Origin: Streptomyces sp. NBC_00483
GTDB taxonomy: Bacteria > Actinomycetota > Actinomycetes > Streptomycetales > Streptomycetaceae
DNA length: 64,000 bases
Direction: 5' to 3'
Assembly (NCBI RefSeq): GCF_036013745.1
Contig: NZ_CP107880.1
Location: 8,680,001-8,744,000, forward strand
Numbering within the stretch: position 1 is the first letter of the stretch; each line of letters begins with the position of its first letter. Positions 32,285-40,573 of the stretch are shown piece by piece. The translations under genes and the position numbers were made by a program. The notes below the pieces were generated by a model, which did no database searches, was not told where the DNA came from, and saw only the letters and a program-made list of their open reading frames with translations.

Positions 32285-32539
32285 ATGCGAGTAGGCACAC
32301 AGTTCACCGGAACACTCAACCCCGGGCAGACCGGACGCTGGTTCACCTTCGGCTGGCCGCAGGACTGGCACGTCGTCTGGTACTTCATGCCGACGACACC
32401 GCAGACGGGCAGCCCCCAGATCGAGTGGGAGACCGAAGTCGAGCGGGCCTCGGCCACGGCGGTCACGTACTGGCTGACGGTGAAGAACATCGGCAGTACC
32501 CAGATGAACTTCGAAGGCCGGTACGCGGTTCTCAACTAG
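32285..32539 (+). CDS. Free copy of the subtilase C-terminal domain
   Basis: 84 residues, GAGAGGAAAACG before the ATG, 13 bases after the subtilase stop. Its whole length aligns by eye with subtilase residues about 510-598: VGTQFTGTLNPGQTGRWFTF, WPQDWHVVWYFMPTTPQTGS, PQIEWETEVERA and MNFEGRYAVLN each have a clear counterpart there. The pattern of strands and conserved Trp/Phe suggests a beta-sandwich that may bind a protein or sugar ligand. There is no signal peptide. Function unknown; it may compete with or complement the protease-attached copy. I am confident it is a real gene because of the similarity, spacing and ribosome site. Confidence 0.82.
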   Translation: MRVGTQFTGTLNPGQTGRWFTFGWPQDWHVVWYFMPTTPQTGSPQIEWETEVERASATAVTYWLTVKNIGSTQMNFEGRYAVLN

Positions 32540-32554
32540 GCGAGGAGAACGGCC

Positions 32555-32917
32555 ATGAAGGTGCACATCACGATCGCCGATGACGCGGGCGCGGCACCGC
32601 CGCCGGGGGCCGGGCCGGGGCGGCAGCACTCCGAGACGCGCGAGACCGCCGCGACGGGCGCCGTCGACGCCGGATCCGCCCCCGCGGCGGGAGCCGAACA
32701 GGCCATGACGAACGGCCACCGCACCAGCCCGGTATCGGAATCGATGCGTCCGGCCGGGCCCGTCACGGACGGCGGCGAGGCTCCGGGCTGGCTCGCCGAA
32801 CTCGTCCGGCTCGCCGACGCCGGACAGGTGTCCCGCCCCGGTGAGGACCCGCAGGAGACCCGTCACTCCTCCGAGAACGCGTCGTCCATGGACGCAGGGC
32901 GCGCGGCACCGGGCTGA
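32555..32917 (+). CDS. Small, largely disordered protein of the protease module
   Basis: 120 residues with GGCGAGGAGA before the ATG, 15 bases after the previous stop. The start MKVHITIADDAG looks like a beta-strand. The rest is rich in Ala, Gly, Pro, Glu and Ser and probably unstructured, apart from a short helix near residue 78 (APGWLAELVRLADAGQV). No membrane segment or signal. I recognise no family. Placed between protease-module genes it could be a substrate, a regulator or a peptide precursor; none of these is supported by sequence beyond position. Confidence 0.6.
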   Translation: MKVHITIADDAGAAPPPGAGPGRQHSETRETAATGAVDAGSAPAAGAEQAMTNGHRTSPVSESMRPAGPVTDGGEAPGWLAELVRLADAGQVSRPGEDPQETRHSSENASSMDAGRAAPG

Positions 32918-33071
32918 GCGGCAGCCACCGGTCCGCTCCCACGGAGCCGTGCGGGTGGCACCGGACGATGATGGCGCGCAGGGCCGTCGCGGAGCGCGCG
33001 ACGGCCCTGTCCGCTGCTCCCTGGCGGACCGCGGTGACGCCGCAAAGACGCCCGCCCGCCACACTTGCCCG

Positions 33072-33311
33072 ATGGAGCGAACTCGCGGACACCAGGAAGG
33101 CGTGACCGTCCTGCGCGCCTGGGTCGAACGGGGTGATCCAACGACAGGCTTGCGGGTCAGGATCATCCGGGTCGCGGACAGCGAACGGTCGCTGACCACC
33201 GTCGAGACGACCGTTGACGCTGTATGCGCGGCCGTCCGTGTCTGGCTCCTGGAGCTGCTGGCCGACGAGGCGGCGGACACCACAGGAGGGACCCCCGCGG
33301 AGCCGGAGTGA
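33072..33311 (+). CDS. Small conserved-looking protein upstream of the BTAD regulator
   Basis: 79 residues from ATG 33072; a GTG at 33102 preceded by AGGAAG is an alternative start giving 69 residues. The body VLRAWVERGDPTTGLRVRII, later VETTVDAVCAAVRVWLLELL has the strand-strand-helix pattern of a small alpha/beta protein. The final acidic tail is probably loose. It lies between the protease module and the BTAD regulator in the same direction and may be the last gene of the module. No named family recognised. Confidence 0.55.
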   Translation: MERTRGHQEGVTVLRAWVERGDPTTGLRVRIIRVADSERSLTTVETTVDAVCAAVRVWLLELLADEAADTTGGTPAEPE

Positions 33312-33450
33312 CGACCGGCGACAGCGTGCACAGGGCGCACGGATGAGGTCGGTCACACGACGGACGGGTGGCTGCGGCGCCCCTAGACTGACGGCCTGGT
33401 CCATGCCCACCGGTCACCGGTGAACCCCCGAAGTATGTGGGGAGAGGCGG

Positions 33451-34188
33451 ATGGAGACGAGTTTTCCGGCCGGGCTCGCCCTCGGCCTGTTGAGCGGTTT
33501 CCGGCTGACGACCGGAGCCGGCAGAACCAGCGTGGTCCCCGGCGCACAGCGCCTCATCGCCCTGCTGGCCCTCCAGGAACGACCGCTGTCCCGGGCCTGT
33601 GTGGCCGATGCCCTGTGGCCCAGCGGGCGCCCGGACCGCGCGGGGGCGAACCTCCGCTCCTGCCTCTGGCGGGTCAACCGGCGCTGCGGTCCGCTGATCG
33701 AGACATCGGCGCAGCACCTGTCCCTGGCCGACGGCGTGGCCGTCGACGTCCGGGCCGTGAGCCGCCAGGCACACCGTCTGCTCGAGGGCCCCGACCCCTG
33801 CGAGGACTGCCTCACCGCGGCGACCCTGGCCGATCTGTCACTGGACGTCCTGCCCGACTGGTACGACGAGTGGGTACTCGTCGAGCGCGAGCAGTTCCAC
33901 CAACTGCGCCTGCACGCCCTGGAAGCCATGAGCGGGCGGCTGGTCGCCGTCGGCCGCTTCGGCGTCGCGGTGGACGCCGGGCTGGCGGCGGTGCGCGCCG
34001 AGCCGCTCCGGGAAAGCTCGCACCGGGCGGTCATCCGGGCGCACCTGGCGGCAGGCAACGACTGGGAGGCGGCCCGGCAGTACGTACGGTGCTGCCGGGC
34101 TCTGCACCGGGAGTTGGGGATCGAGCCGTCGCCCGCGCTGCGGCGCCTGGTGCCGTTCCGGGACTCGACGTTGATGCTGCTGCACTGA
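33451..34188 (+). CDS. BTAD-domain (SARP-like) transcriptional regulator
   Basis: 245 residues, GGGGAGAGGCGG just before the ATG. The N-terminal part (residues 10-95: LGLLSGFRLTTGAG, ALLALQERPLSRACVADALW, LRSCLWRVNRRCG) is an OmpR-like winged helix. The BTAD domain follows (LEAMSGRLVAVGRFGVAVDA, then PLRESSHRAVIRAHLAAGND and CRALHRELGIEPSPALRRLV). Proteins of this short form act as DNA-binding activators that recognise direct repeats near the minus-35 of targets, often in antibiotic clusters. Here there is no biosynthetic cluster; the nearest candidates are the protease-module genes directly upstream. Confidence 0.9.
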   Translation: METSFPAGLALGLLSGFRLTTGAGRTSVVPGAQRLIALLALQERPLSRACVADALWPSGRPDRAGANLRSCLWRVNRRCGPLIETSAQHLSLADGVAVDVRAVSRQAHRLLEGPDPCEDCLTAATLADLSLDVLPDWYDEWVLVEREQFHQLRLHALEAMSGRLVAVGRFGVAVDAGLAAVRAEPLRESSHRAVIRAHLAAGNDWEAARQYVRCCRALHRELGIEPSPALRRLVPFRDSTLMLLH

Positions 34189-34237
34189 GGGCGGCCGGCC
34201 AAGCGTTTGGGTGGCACAATCTCGCCCTGCGGCGCTC

Positions 34238-34405
34238 CGAAAGATTTTCGAAACTCTCGCCGTGCTGATGCCTCGTCATGCTGGCCGAATCCCGCTCCTG
34301 GTCGCCAACCCGCCTTCTGTGTAGCCGATTTGCGCCCATGACCAGGTCGGATGATGTGTGTGGCGGGTGCCGTCGAACTGCAAAGTTTCGCTCTCTACGT
34401 CGAAA
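34238..34405. promoter_or_regulatory. CGAAA motifs upstream of the acetylxylan esterase
   Basis: CGAAA-GAT-TTTCG (34238-34250) with a further CGAAA at 34249-34253, and TTTCG-N10-CGAAA (34386-34405) immediately before TTGACA at 34409-34414. Repeated CGAAA elements are known upstream of Streptomyces xylanase and acetylxylan esterase genes, where they mediate repression. The rest of the 311-bp gap (34189-34499) shows no gene. Confidence 0.5.
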
Positions 34406-34499
34406 GAGTTGACAGCGCAAAAGCCCGGCGCCAGCCTATCGACGTCGACACGCACCTCAATGGCTGAGCAGCCTCACGCTGGCCCCACCAGGAGGAAGC

Positions 34500-35213
34500 A
34501 TGAACATGAGCGACCTGCCCCCCAGAAACCCCCCACGTCGTACGTCGCGCTCTTTGATGGCCGGGCTGGCCGTCGCCCTGATGGCAGGCGCGTGCACCCT
34601 CGGCGTCGACACCACCGCATCGGCGCGTGCCGCTGCCTGCACCGGCTACGTCGGGCTCACTTTCGACGACGGCCCGTCCAGCGGCACGCAGGCCCTGCTC
34701 GACGCGCTCAAGCAGAACGGGCTGCGCGCCACCATGTTCAACCAGGGGCAGAACGCCGCTGCCAACCCGTCCCTGGTCCGCGCACAAGTAGCCGCCGGTA
34801 TGTGGGTGGGCAACCACAGCTACACCCACCCGCACCTGACCCAGCTCGGCCAGGCACAGGTCGACTCGGAGATCTCGCGCACCCAACAGGCCATAGCCAA
34901 CGGCGGAGGCGGCCAACCCCGGCTGTTCCGTCCGCCGTACGGCGAGACCAACGCGACGGTGAAATCCGTCGCGACCAAGTACGGCCTGACCCAGATCATC
35001 TGGGACGTCGACTCGCAGGACTGGAACGGCGCCGGCACCGACGCGATCGTGCAGGCCGCCGCACGGCTCACCAACGGCCAGATCATCCTCATGCACGACT
35101 GGCCCGCCAACACACGCGCGGCGATCCCGCGCATCGCGCAAGGGCTTGCGGCTCGCGGTCTGTGTGCCGGCATGATCTCCCCGCAGACCGGCCGCGCAGT
35201 GGCTCCGTCCTGA
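34500..35213 (+). CDS. axeA: Acetylxylan esterase, CE4 polysaccharide deacetylase
   Basis: 237 residues; AGGAGG four bases before the ATG. An N-terminal export signal (PPRRTSRSLMAGLAVALMAG) contains a twin-arginine-like pair and ends near residue 45. The NodB domain fills the rest: TFDDGP at 54-59 (metal and catalytic Asp), NHSYTHPH (two metal-binding His), RPPYGETN, WDVDSQDW and LMHDWPANT. The order and wording match Streptomyces AxeA enzymes, which remove acetyl groups from xylan. The xylan-binding module found in AxeA of S. lividans is absent: the protein stops right after the catalytic domain. CGAAA motifs upstream suggest xylan-linked repression. Confidence 0.93.
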   Translation: MNMSDLPPRNPPRRTSRSLMAGLAVALMAGACTLGVDTTASARAAACTGYVGLTFDDGPSSGTQALLDALKQNGLRATMFNQGQNAAANPSLVRAQVAAGMWVGNHSYTHPHLTQLGQAQVDSEISRTQQAIANGGGGQPRLFRPPYGETNATVKSVATKYGLTQIIWDVDSQDWNGAGTDAIVQAAARLTNGQIILMHDWPANTRAAIPRIAQGLAARGLCAGMISPQTGRAVAPS

Positions 35214-35382
35214 CGCCTCCACACCGGATGAGTGGTTCCGTGTACGAGAGTCAACGCCTCGTCGTGGGTGGGGTACACGGGACCACTCCCGTCACAGCTC
35301 TTACCGAAAATCCGTTACTGCGTCATGATCCACCGGAGCGCAGCGAAGAGAAATCCGAGCGATGTGCCCGTAGGAGTGATTG

Positions 35383-37044
35383 ATGACGTCTCGCCGCCAG
35401 ATCCTCGGTGTCCTGGGAGCCGCCCCCGCGATCGCCGCCCTCGGCAGCACCGGCGCGTACGCCGCCGCTGCCGCGCCGACGGGAGCACCGGCCGGTAGCA
35501 GGGCCCGCGTCCGCCCCGCCTCGATCATCCCGGTCGCGGGGGACGACACCCCGGAGCAGATCATCGCCAAGGCCGCGAACGTCGTACCCAGAAAAGGGCA
35601 GTTGGCGTGGCAGCGGCGGGAGATAACGGCGTTCACGCACTTCGGGATGAACACGTTCACCGATCGCGAGTGGGGGTCGGGCGCCGAGGACGCGGCGACG
35701 TTCGCGCCGACCGCCGTCGACGCCGACCAGTGGATCCGCACATACCAGGCGATGGGCGCCGAGCTCGCGATGATCACCGCCAAGCATCACGACGGGTTCA
35801 CGCTGTTCCCCAGCAGGTACACGCCTCATTCGATCCTCAAGAGTCCCGGGCAGCCGAATGTCGTCCGCACGTACGTGGATGCGGCACGCGCCCACGGGAT
35901 GCGTGTAGGGATCTATCTCTCGCCCTCCGACGGCGGCGAGTTGCCGCACGCCTGGCACGCCGAGTGGATCGAGTCACTGCGGAAGAAGCAGTCCGAGGGC
36001 GGGGAGTTGACCTCGGTGGAGCAGACCGCGCTCGACGACGGCGACCGCGCGCCCGGTGGTCTCGGCCGGTTCGGCAACGGCAGCGCGGTCAAGAAGCACA
36101 CCATCCCCACCCTGGTGGAGGGCGACGACCGGGCCGACGACGTGCGCTCGGGGAAGCTGCCGACGTTCACCGTGCACGCCAACGATTACGACGCGTACTA
36201 CCTGAACCTGGTCTACGAACTGTTCACCGAGTACGGGCCGTTGGACGAGTTCTGGCTGGATGGCGCCAACCCGTGGGCCGACGCCGGGATCACCCAGGAG
36301 TACCGCTTCGAGGAGTGGTTCCGGGTGATCGAGGCGCTGTCGCCGGACACCGTCGTCTTCGGCGGTCCGACGGGCGTGCGCTGGGTCGGCAACGAGGACG
36401 GGATCGCCCGCGAGACCGAGTGGAGCGTCGTGCCGACGACCGCCGACCCGTGGACGTACCACGGCGAATGGCTGCTGCCGCACGGCCCGACCGCCGACGA
36501 CATCGGCTCACGGGCCCGCCTCACCGAGTCCGGCGTGACCCATCTGTCCTGGTTCCCCGCGGAGGCCGACGTCTCCAATCGGCCCGGCTGGTTCCACCAC
36601 CCCGACCAGAAGTCGAAGACGGCCGCCCAGCTCTTCGACCTGTACGAGAAGAGTGTCGGGCGCAACGCGACCCTGCTGCTCAACGTGCCGCCGTCGAAGG
36701 CGGGAACGATCGATGCCGCGGATGTCGCCGAGCTGACGGCGTTCGGGCAACGCGTACGGAAGGTGTACGGCCGGCCGGTGGCCAAGAACGCCGACGGTAC
36801 GACCACCTTCGACCGGGTCGCGGTCCGCGAGGACATCGAGCACGGGCAACGGGTGGAGAAATTCGCTGTGGAGGCCGAGATCGGCGGTGCCTGGCGGCAG
36901 ATCGCCACCGGTACCACCATCGGCTACCAGCGTTTCCTGCCGCTGGACGCCCCCGTCACCGCGAGCCGCGTCCGCATCAAGGTCCTCGCGTCCCGCGCGG
37001 AACCCCACTTGGGCCGGACGACGCTTCACCGGGCGACGGACTGA
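35383..37044 (+). CDS. Alpha-L-fucosidase, GH29, Tat-exported
   Basis: 553 residues; TAGGAG six bases before the ATG. The start MTSRRQILGVLGAAPAIAAL is a twin-arginine signal peptide with cleavage near residue 27. The GH29 barrel shows FTHFGMNTFTDREWG, AKHHDGFTLFPSRYT, GMRVGIYLSPSD and DEFWLDGANPW, in which Asp293 is the expected nucleophile. A roughly 60-residue insertion (after SLRKKQSEGG) separates two barrel strands, as in a subgroup of bacterial enzymes. The C-terminal 100 residues form a beta domain. It removes alpha-linked fucose from glycans outside the cell. It stands alone, 170 bases behind the esterase. Confidence 0.93.
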   Translation: MTSRRQILGVLGAAPAIAALGSTGAYAAAAAPTGAPAGSRARVRPASIIPVAGDDTPEQIIAKAANVVPRKGQLAWQRREITAFTHFGMNTFTDREWGSGAEDAATFAPTAVDADQWIRTYQAMGAELAMITAKHHDGFTLFPSRYTPHSILKSPGQPNVVRTYVDAARAHGMRVGIYLSPSDGGELPHAWHAEWIESLRKKQSEGGELTSVEQTALDDGDRAPGGLGRFGNGSAVKKHTIPTLVEGDDRADDVRSGKLPTFTVHANDYDAYYLNLVYELFTEYGPLDEFWLDGANPWADAGITQEYRFEEWFRVIEALSPDTVVFGGPTGVRWVGNEDGIARETEWSVVPTTADPWTYHGEWLLPHGPTADDIGSRARLTESGVTHLSWFPAEADVSNRPGWFHHPDQKSKTAAQLFDLYEKSVGRNATLLLNVPPSKAGTIDAADVAELTAFGQRVRKVYGRPVAKNADGTTTFDRVAVREDIEHGQRVEKFAVEAEIGGAWRQIATGTTIGYQRFLPLDAPVTASRVRIKVLASRAEPHLGRTTLHRATD

Positions 37045-37213
37045 CCCACGCCGTGCCCGTCCAACTCGGCCTCCGCCAAGGTGTGTTGTCCAGCGGTACT
37101 GTTCGCCCTCACTTGTGTGATACCGAGGTCTGATGGGGTCCACCGACAGGGGTACGGTCAAGTAGCCCTGGAGCCGGACGTGTTGTGGAGAACCGGGGCC
37201 TAGCTTCGACTGT

Positions 37214-38410
37214 ATGACCTCCAGACATCGCAGTGCCGCTGTGGCCACTCTGCTCACTCTGACCCTGTCCGCGCCGCTTTTGGGCGCCGCGCCGGCCGTC
37301 TCCGTCGGCACCGAGCAGGCTGCGCCCCGAGCTCAGTACAGCAGCGGGTTGGAACTGCCGCCCCTCACCGGTCCCTATCCCGTCGGTCGACGCACCCTGC
37401 ACTTGGTCGATCGCAACCGCACCGACCCGTGGGTGCCGACGGCCGGCGGTCGGGAGCTGATGGTGACAGTGGCATACCCGGCGCGCTCGGCGAGGGGTCT
37501 GCCGGCGGCGTACATGACCGACGAAGAGGCGCAACTCCTCTTGGAGGCGAGGGGACTCGGCGGCGTCGTGCCGCGCGAAACCGTTGCCGGCGCGCGTACC
37601 CATGCGCACGTGGGCGCTCGCCCGGCGCCAGGGCATTTCCCCCTGGTACTGCTCTCCCCGGGCTTCTCGATGCCACGCACCACACTCACCTCCCTCGCCG
37701 ACGATCTCGCGAGTCGCGGCTACGTCGTCGCCTCTGTGGACCACGCGTATGAATCCGTCGGCACGGCCTTCCCCGGGGGCCGGACGCTGACCTGTGTGGC
37801 CTGTGACCGGGTCGGCACGCAGGAGGAGCAGGCGGCCGTCGTGCGCGGCCGGGCCAAGGACATGTCCTTCGTGATCAGCGAGTTGACCAGCGGCCGACGG
37901 GCCGGGGCGCTGTCCCGTGTGATTGACCGGAGCCGGATCGGGATCGGCGGGCATTCGATCGGGGGTGCAACCGCGGCGGCGACCATGGCCGCCGACCGTC
38001 GTGTGCGGGCGGGGGTCGACCTGGACGGCGACTTTTTCCTGCACCCTGCCGCGGCAGGGCTCGGCAGGCGCCCGTTCATGATGCTCGGCACCGAGTCCAC
38101 CCACAGCCCCAGCAACCGGACAAGTGACTGGCCCGAGGCGTGGAAGCATCTGAACGGCTGGAAACGCTGGTTCACCGTGGCCGGCGCCGAGCACTTCTCC
38201 TTCACGGACCTGCCGTACCTGGCCGGGCAGTTGGGCCTGTCAGACCCTGCCGTGCCGCTGTCCGGAGAACGCGGGTGGCGCATAACCCGCGACTACGTGT
38301 CGGCCTTCTTCGACCTTCACTTGCGGAGCATCGCGCAGCCGCTCCTCGATGGCCCCACGGCCACGCATCCCGAGGTCGCCCCGTATCCGGCGGGACGGGT
38401 CGTACGCTGA
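37214..38410 (+). CDS. Secreted alpha/beta hydrolase (PAF-acetylhydrolase-like)
   Basis: 398 residues with a Sec signal (AAVATLLTLTLSAPLLGAAP). There is no ribosome site. A minus-10-like TAGCTT at 37201-37206 lies eight bases before the ATG, so the mRNA may be leaderless. The catalytic core shows FPLVLLSPGF, VASVDHAYESVGTAFPGG, the nucleophile elbow GGHSIGGATAA, and a His in VAGAEHFSFTD. The layout (long N-terminal region, PAR-type H-x-Y loop and late His) resembles platelet-activating-factor acetylhydrolases and related lipases. Probable role: hydrolysis of short-chain esters or polyesters outside the cell. Not obviously linked to neighbours. Confidence 0.85.
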   Translation: MTSRHRSAAVATLLTLTLSAPLLGAAPAVSVGTEQAAPRAQYSSGLELPPLTGPYPVGRRTLHLVDRNRTDPWVPTAGGRELMVTVAYPARSARGLPAAYMTDEEAQLLLEARGLGGVVPRETVAGARTHAHVGARPAPGHFPLVLLSPGFSMPRTTLTSLADDLASRGYVVASVDHAYESVGTAFPGGRTLTCVACDRVGTQEEQAAVVRGRAKDMSFVISELTSGRRAGALSRVIDRSRIGIGGHSIGGATAAATMAADRRVRAGVDLDGDFFLHPAAAGLGRRPFMMLGTESTHSPSNRTSDWPEAWKHLNGWKRWFTVAGAEHFSFTDLPYLAGQLGLSDPAVPLSGERGWRITRDYVSAFFDLHLRSIAQPLLDGPTATHPEVAPYPAGRVVR

Positions 38411-38447
38411 CTCTACTGTGGGACACCAGGCGTCAGGGGAGGGGTCA

Positions 38448-39422
38448 GTGAAGATAGTGCTGCCCGGTGGGACCGGTCAGGTGGGCGGTGTGCTGCGGCG
38501 GGCGTTGACCGCTGCGGGCCACGAGGTTGTCGTTCTGACCAGACGCCCCGTGCGGGACGGCGAAGTCCAGTGGGACGGCAGGACGCTCGGCCCCTGGGCG
38601 GAGGTGGTCGACGGCAGTGACGTCATCATCAACCTTGCGGGCCGTAGCGTCAGTTGCCGCTACACCAACGAGAATCTGCGCGCCATGATGGACTCGCGTG
38701 TGGACTCCGCACGCGTCGTGGGCCAGGCGATCGCCGCCGCCCGGAAGCCACCCCGTATCTGGCTCCAGATGAGCACCGCCACCATCTACGCCCACCGTTT
38801 CGATGCGCCGAACGACGAGGCGAGCGGCGCGATCGGCGGAGCCGAGCCCGGCGTTCCCGGCTACTGGGCCTACAGCGTCGAGATCGCGAAGAACTGGGAG
38901 CGGGAGCAGGAGCGGGCCGCGACCCCGCAGACGCGCAAGGTGGCCTTGCGGTCGGCGATGGTGATGAGTCCTGATCGCGGTGGTGTCTTCGACTACCTGC
39001 TGTGGCTGGCGCGGCTCGGCCTGGGTGGGCCGGTCGCGGGCGGTGCGCAGTACGTGTCCTGGATCCACGACCGTGACTTCGTGCGTGCGGTGGAGTTCCT
39101 CATCGGCCGGGACGACATCAGTGGGGCGGTCAACCTCGCGGCTCCCGGCCCTCTGCCCCAGCGGGAGTTCATGCGAGTTCTGCGTGCTGCTTGGGGCGTG
39201 CGGGTCGGGTTGCCCGCGACGCGGTGGATGGCCGAAGTCGGGGCCTTGGCTCTCCGTTCCGACACCGAACTCCTCCTGAAGAGCCGACGGGTGGTGCCGG
39301 GGCGGCTGAGGGATGCCGGGTTCACTTTCGACCACGGCGCCTGGGCGGAGGCGGCGGCCGACCTTGTGGGGCGGACGCGCCGTGAGCGGTCCCGCTTCCG
39401 ACGTGCAGCAGTAGGTGTCTGA
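38448..39422 (+). CDS. NAD-dependent epimerase family protein (TIGR01777/YfcH-like)
   Basis: 324 residues from GTG 38448, preceded by AGGGGAGGGG. The Rossmann start KIVLPGGTGQVGGVLRRALT is followed by VINLAGRSVSCRYTNEN and SRVDSARVVGQAIAAA. The C-terminal DUF1731 region reads RVGLPATRWMAEVGALALRS then LLKSRRVVPGRLRDAGFTF. This is the SulA/YfcH group of SDR-like proteins; their exact reaction is unknown although the nucleotide-binding site is intact. It begins 37 bases after the hydrolase and could be cotranscribed. Confidence 0.88.
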   Translation: MKIVLPGGTGQVGGVLRRALTAAGHEVVVLTRRPVRDGEVQWDGRTLGPWAEVVDGSDVIINLAGRSVSCRYTNENLRAMMDSRVDSARVVGQAIAAARKPPRIWLQMSTATIYAHRFDAPNDEASGAIGGAEPGVPGYWAYSVEIAKNWEREQERAATPQTRKVALRSAMVMSPDRGGVFDYLLWLARLGLGGPVAGGAQYVSWIHDRDFVRAVEFLIGRDDISGAVNLAAPGPLPQREFMRVLRAAWGVRVGLPATRWMAEVGALALRSDTELLLKSRRVVPGRLRDAGFTFDHGAWAEAAADLVGRTRRERSRFRRAAVGV

Positions 39423-39664
39423 GCCTGAGTTCGTGTGGGGCTCGAAGAATCATTCCTGGCGGCCTGGGTGACGCCAGGCGCGGGGCGCGGTGGGGTGGCC
39501 GGTCACGTCGCGTGAGGATATGGACGTGCCGGTTGGCGTGTTCGATCATCGCCATGATCTCGTGTAGAACTGCGAACAGTTCAGCGTCGGCGACGGAACT
39601 CGGAAGACTCGGAAGACAGCGGGTGAGTTCCGGGGCGTGTGTAGTGGAGCGACGGGGAGAGGTC

Positions 39665-39889
39665 ATGGCGAAGGCAGTTCGGGCGTGGTTGGGGGAAAAG
39701 TGGATCACCTGCCAGGTCTGCGACGGTGATCTCTTTCGCGAACGGGGTGTGAAACTCAACAGTACCGGTGGCGAGTTCCTCGGGCTGGCGTGGGCGGACG
39801 AGACCGCGACGGGGCTGATCTGCTGGCACTGCGGGTTCGTTCACCTCTTCGTCAACCGGGACATCGAGCTGCATCGCGTCAAGGTGTGA
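39665..39889 (+). CDS. Small zinc-ribbon protein
   Basis: 74 residues; GGGGAGAGG two or three bases before the ATG. Two C-x2-C pairs (ITCQVCDGDLF at residue 14 and LICWHCGFVHLF at residue 51) form a zinc ribbon. A few basic residues lie at the start (KAVRAWLGEKW) and end (ELHRVKV). The compact spacing suggests a single zinc site. Such small ribbons bind nucleic acids or proteins; no specific family recognised. Not in an obvious operon. Confidence 0.75.
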   Translation: MAKAVRAWLGEKWITCQVCDGDLFRERGVKLNSTGGEFLGLAWADETATGLICWHCGFVHLFVNRDIELHRVKV

Positions 39890-40022
39890 GCCGCTGATCC
39901 TCGGTGCCACCGTGTCCGGCGGGCGCGCGGCCGCCGCCTACGGATCGCTCCGGCTACCAGTTCATGTGGCTTGGCATGCCGCAGGGTCGGGGTCCGTCCG
40001 TCGGCGGGCACCTGCCGTCCGG

Positions 40023-40487
40023 TCAGTGCTCTCGCACCACGGTGGTCGTGCGGCTGTCGGCGGGAGCGCCGTGGGTGTCGGTGGGGCGCAGTTCAGGCAG
40101 CGGGAGCCCGCCCCTGTCCACGAGGACCGAGCGGGGTTCGTCCGGGGTGAAGGCGTGCCGCTCGCCCCACTGGCGCATGGCCACGATGACGGTGAAGAGG
40201 TCGCGTCCCGTGTCGGTGAGGGCGTAGTGCTGACGGCGCCCCGAAGGGGCCGTCTGCCGGTCGAGGATGCCGCGTTCGACCAGGCGTCGGAGGCGGTCGG
40301 TGAGGATGTTGCGCGCGATTCCGGTGCGGTGCTGGAAGTCGGTGAACGCCCGCGCGCCGTCCATCGCGTCGCGAATGATCAGCAGACTCCAGCGGTCTCC
40401 CACCAGGTCGAGCGTGCGGGCGACCGGGCAGGTGGGGTCCGTCCAGTCCGGCACCGTCTCATCGGTGCGGGCCGTGGTCTGTGTCAT
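40023..40487 (-). CDS. HxlR-family transcriptional regulator
   Basis: 154 residues from ATG 40487, AGGGAGAG upstream. CPVARTLDLVGDRWSLLIIR is the family signature around the first Cys. The winged helix follows (ARAFTDFQHRTGIARNILTD, then RLRRLVERGILDR, and the wing RRQHYALTDTGRDL). HxlR proteins respond to aldehydes, quinones or oxidants and often control a divergent gene. Here that gene is an MFS transporter whose promoter overlaps the regulator's own promoter within 86 bases, so the regulator probably controls both. Confidence 0.93.
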   Translation of the reverse strand: MTQTTARTDETVPDWTDPTCPVARTLDLVGDRWSLLIIRDAMDGARAFTDFQHRTGIARNILTDRLRRLVERGILDRQTAPSGRRQHYALTDTGRDLFTVIVAMRQWGERHAFTPDEPRSVLVDRGGLPLPELRPTDTHGAPADSRTTTVVREH

Positions 40488-40503
40488 CACTCTCCCTGAA
40501 GAG

Positions 40504-40547
40504 TTGCGGATCAAAACCATTCTGCCGTACCGTGGAATCGGTTGCAA
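40504..40547. promoter_or_regulatory. Overlapping divergent promoters, hxlR-type gene / MFS gene
   Basis: Plus strand: TTGCGG at 40504-40509, 18 bases, TACCGT at 40528-40533. Minus strand: TTGCAA at 40547-40542, 17 bases, CAGAAT at 40524-40519. Between them AACCATTC and GAATCGGTT form an imperfect inverted repeat, a likely HxlR site covering both promoters. Confidence 0.55.
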
Positions 40548-40573
40548 TTTGCTACTGATTGGCGGGGGTGGAG

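Noticed and set aside
39423..39664. Minus-strand protein-like stretch (DAELFAVLHEIMAMIEHANR)
   Set aside because: Helical-looking and possibly coding, but the frame has no supported start and overlaps the start of the zinc-ribbon gene; too weak to annotate.
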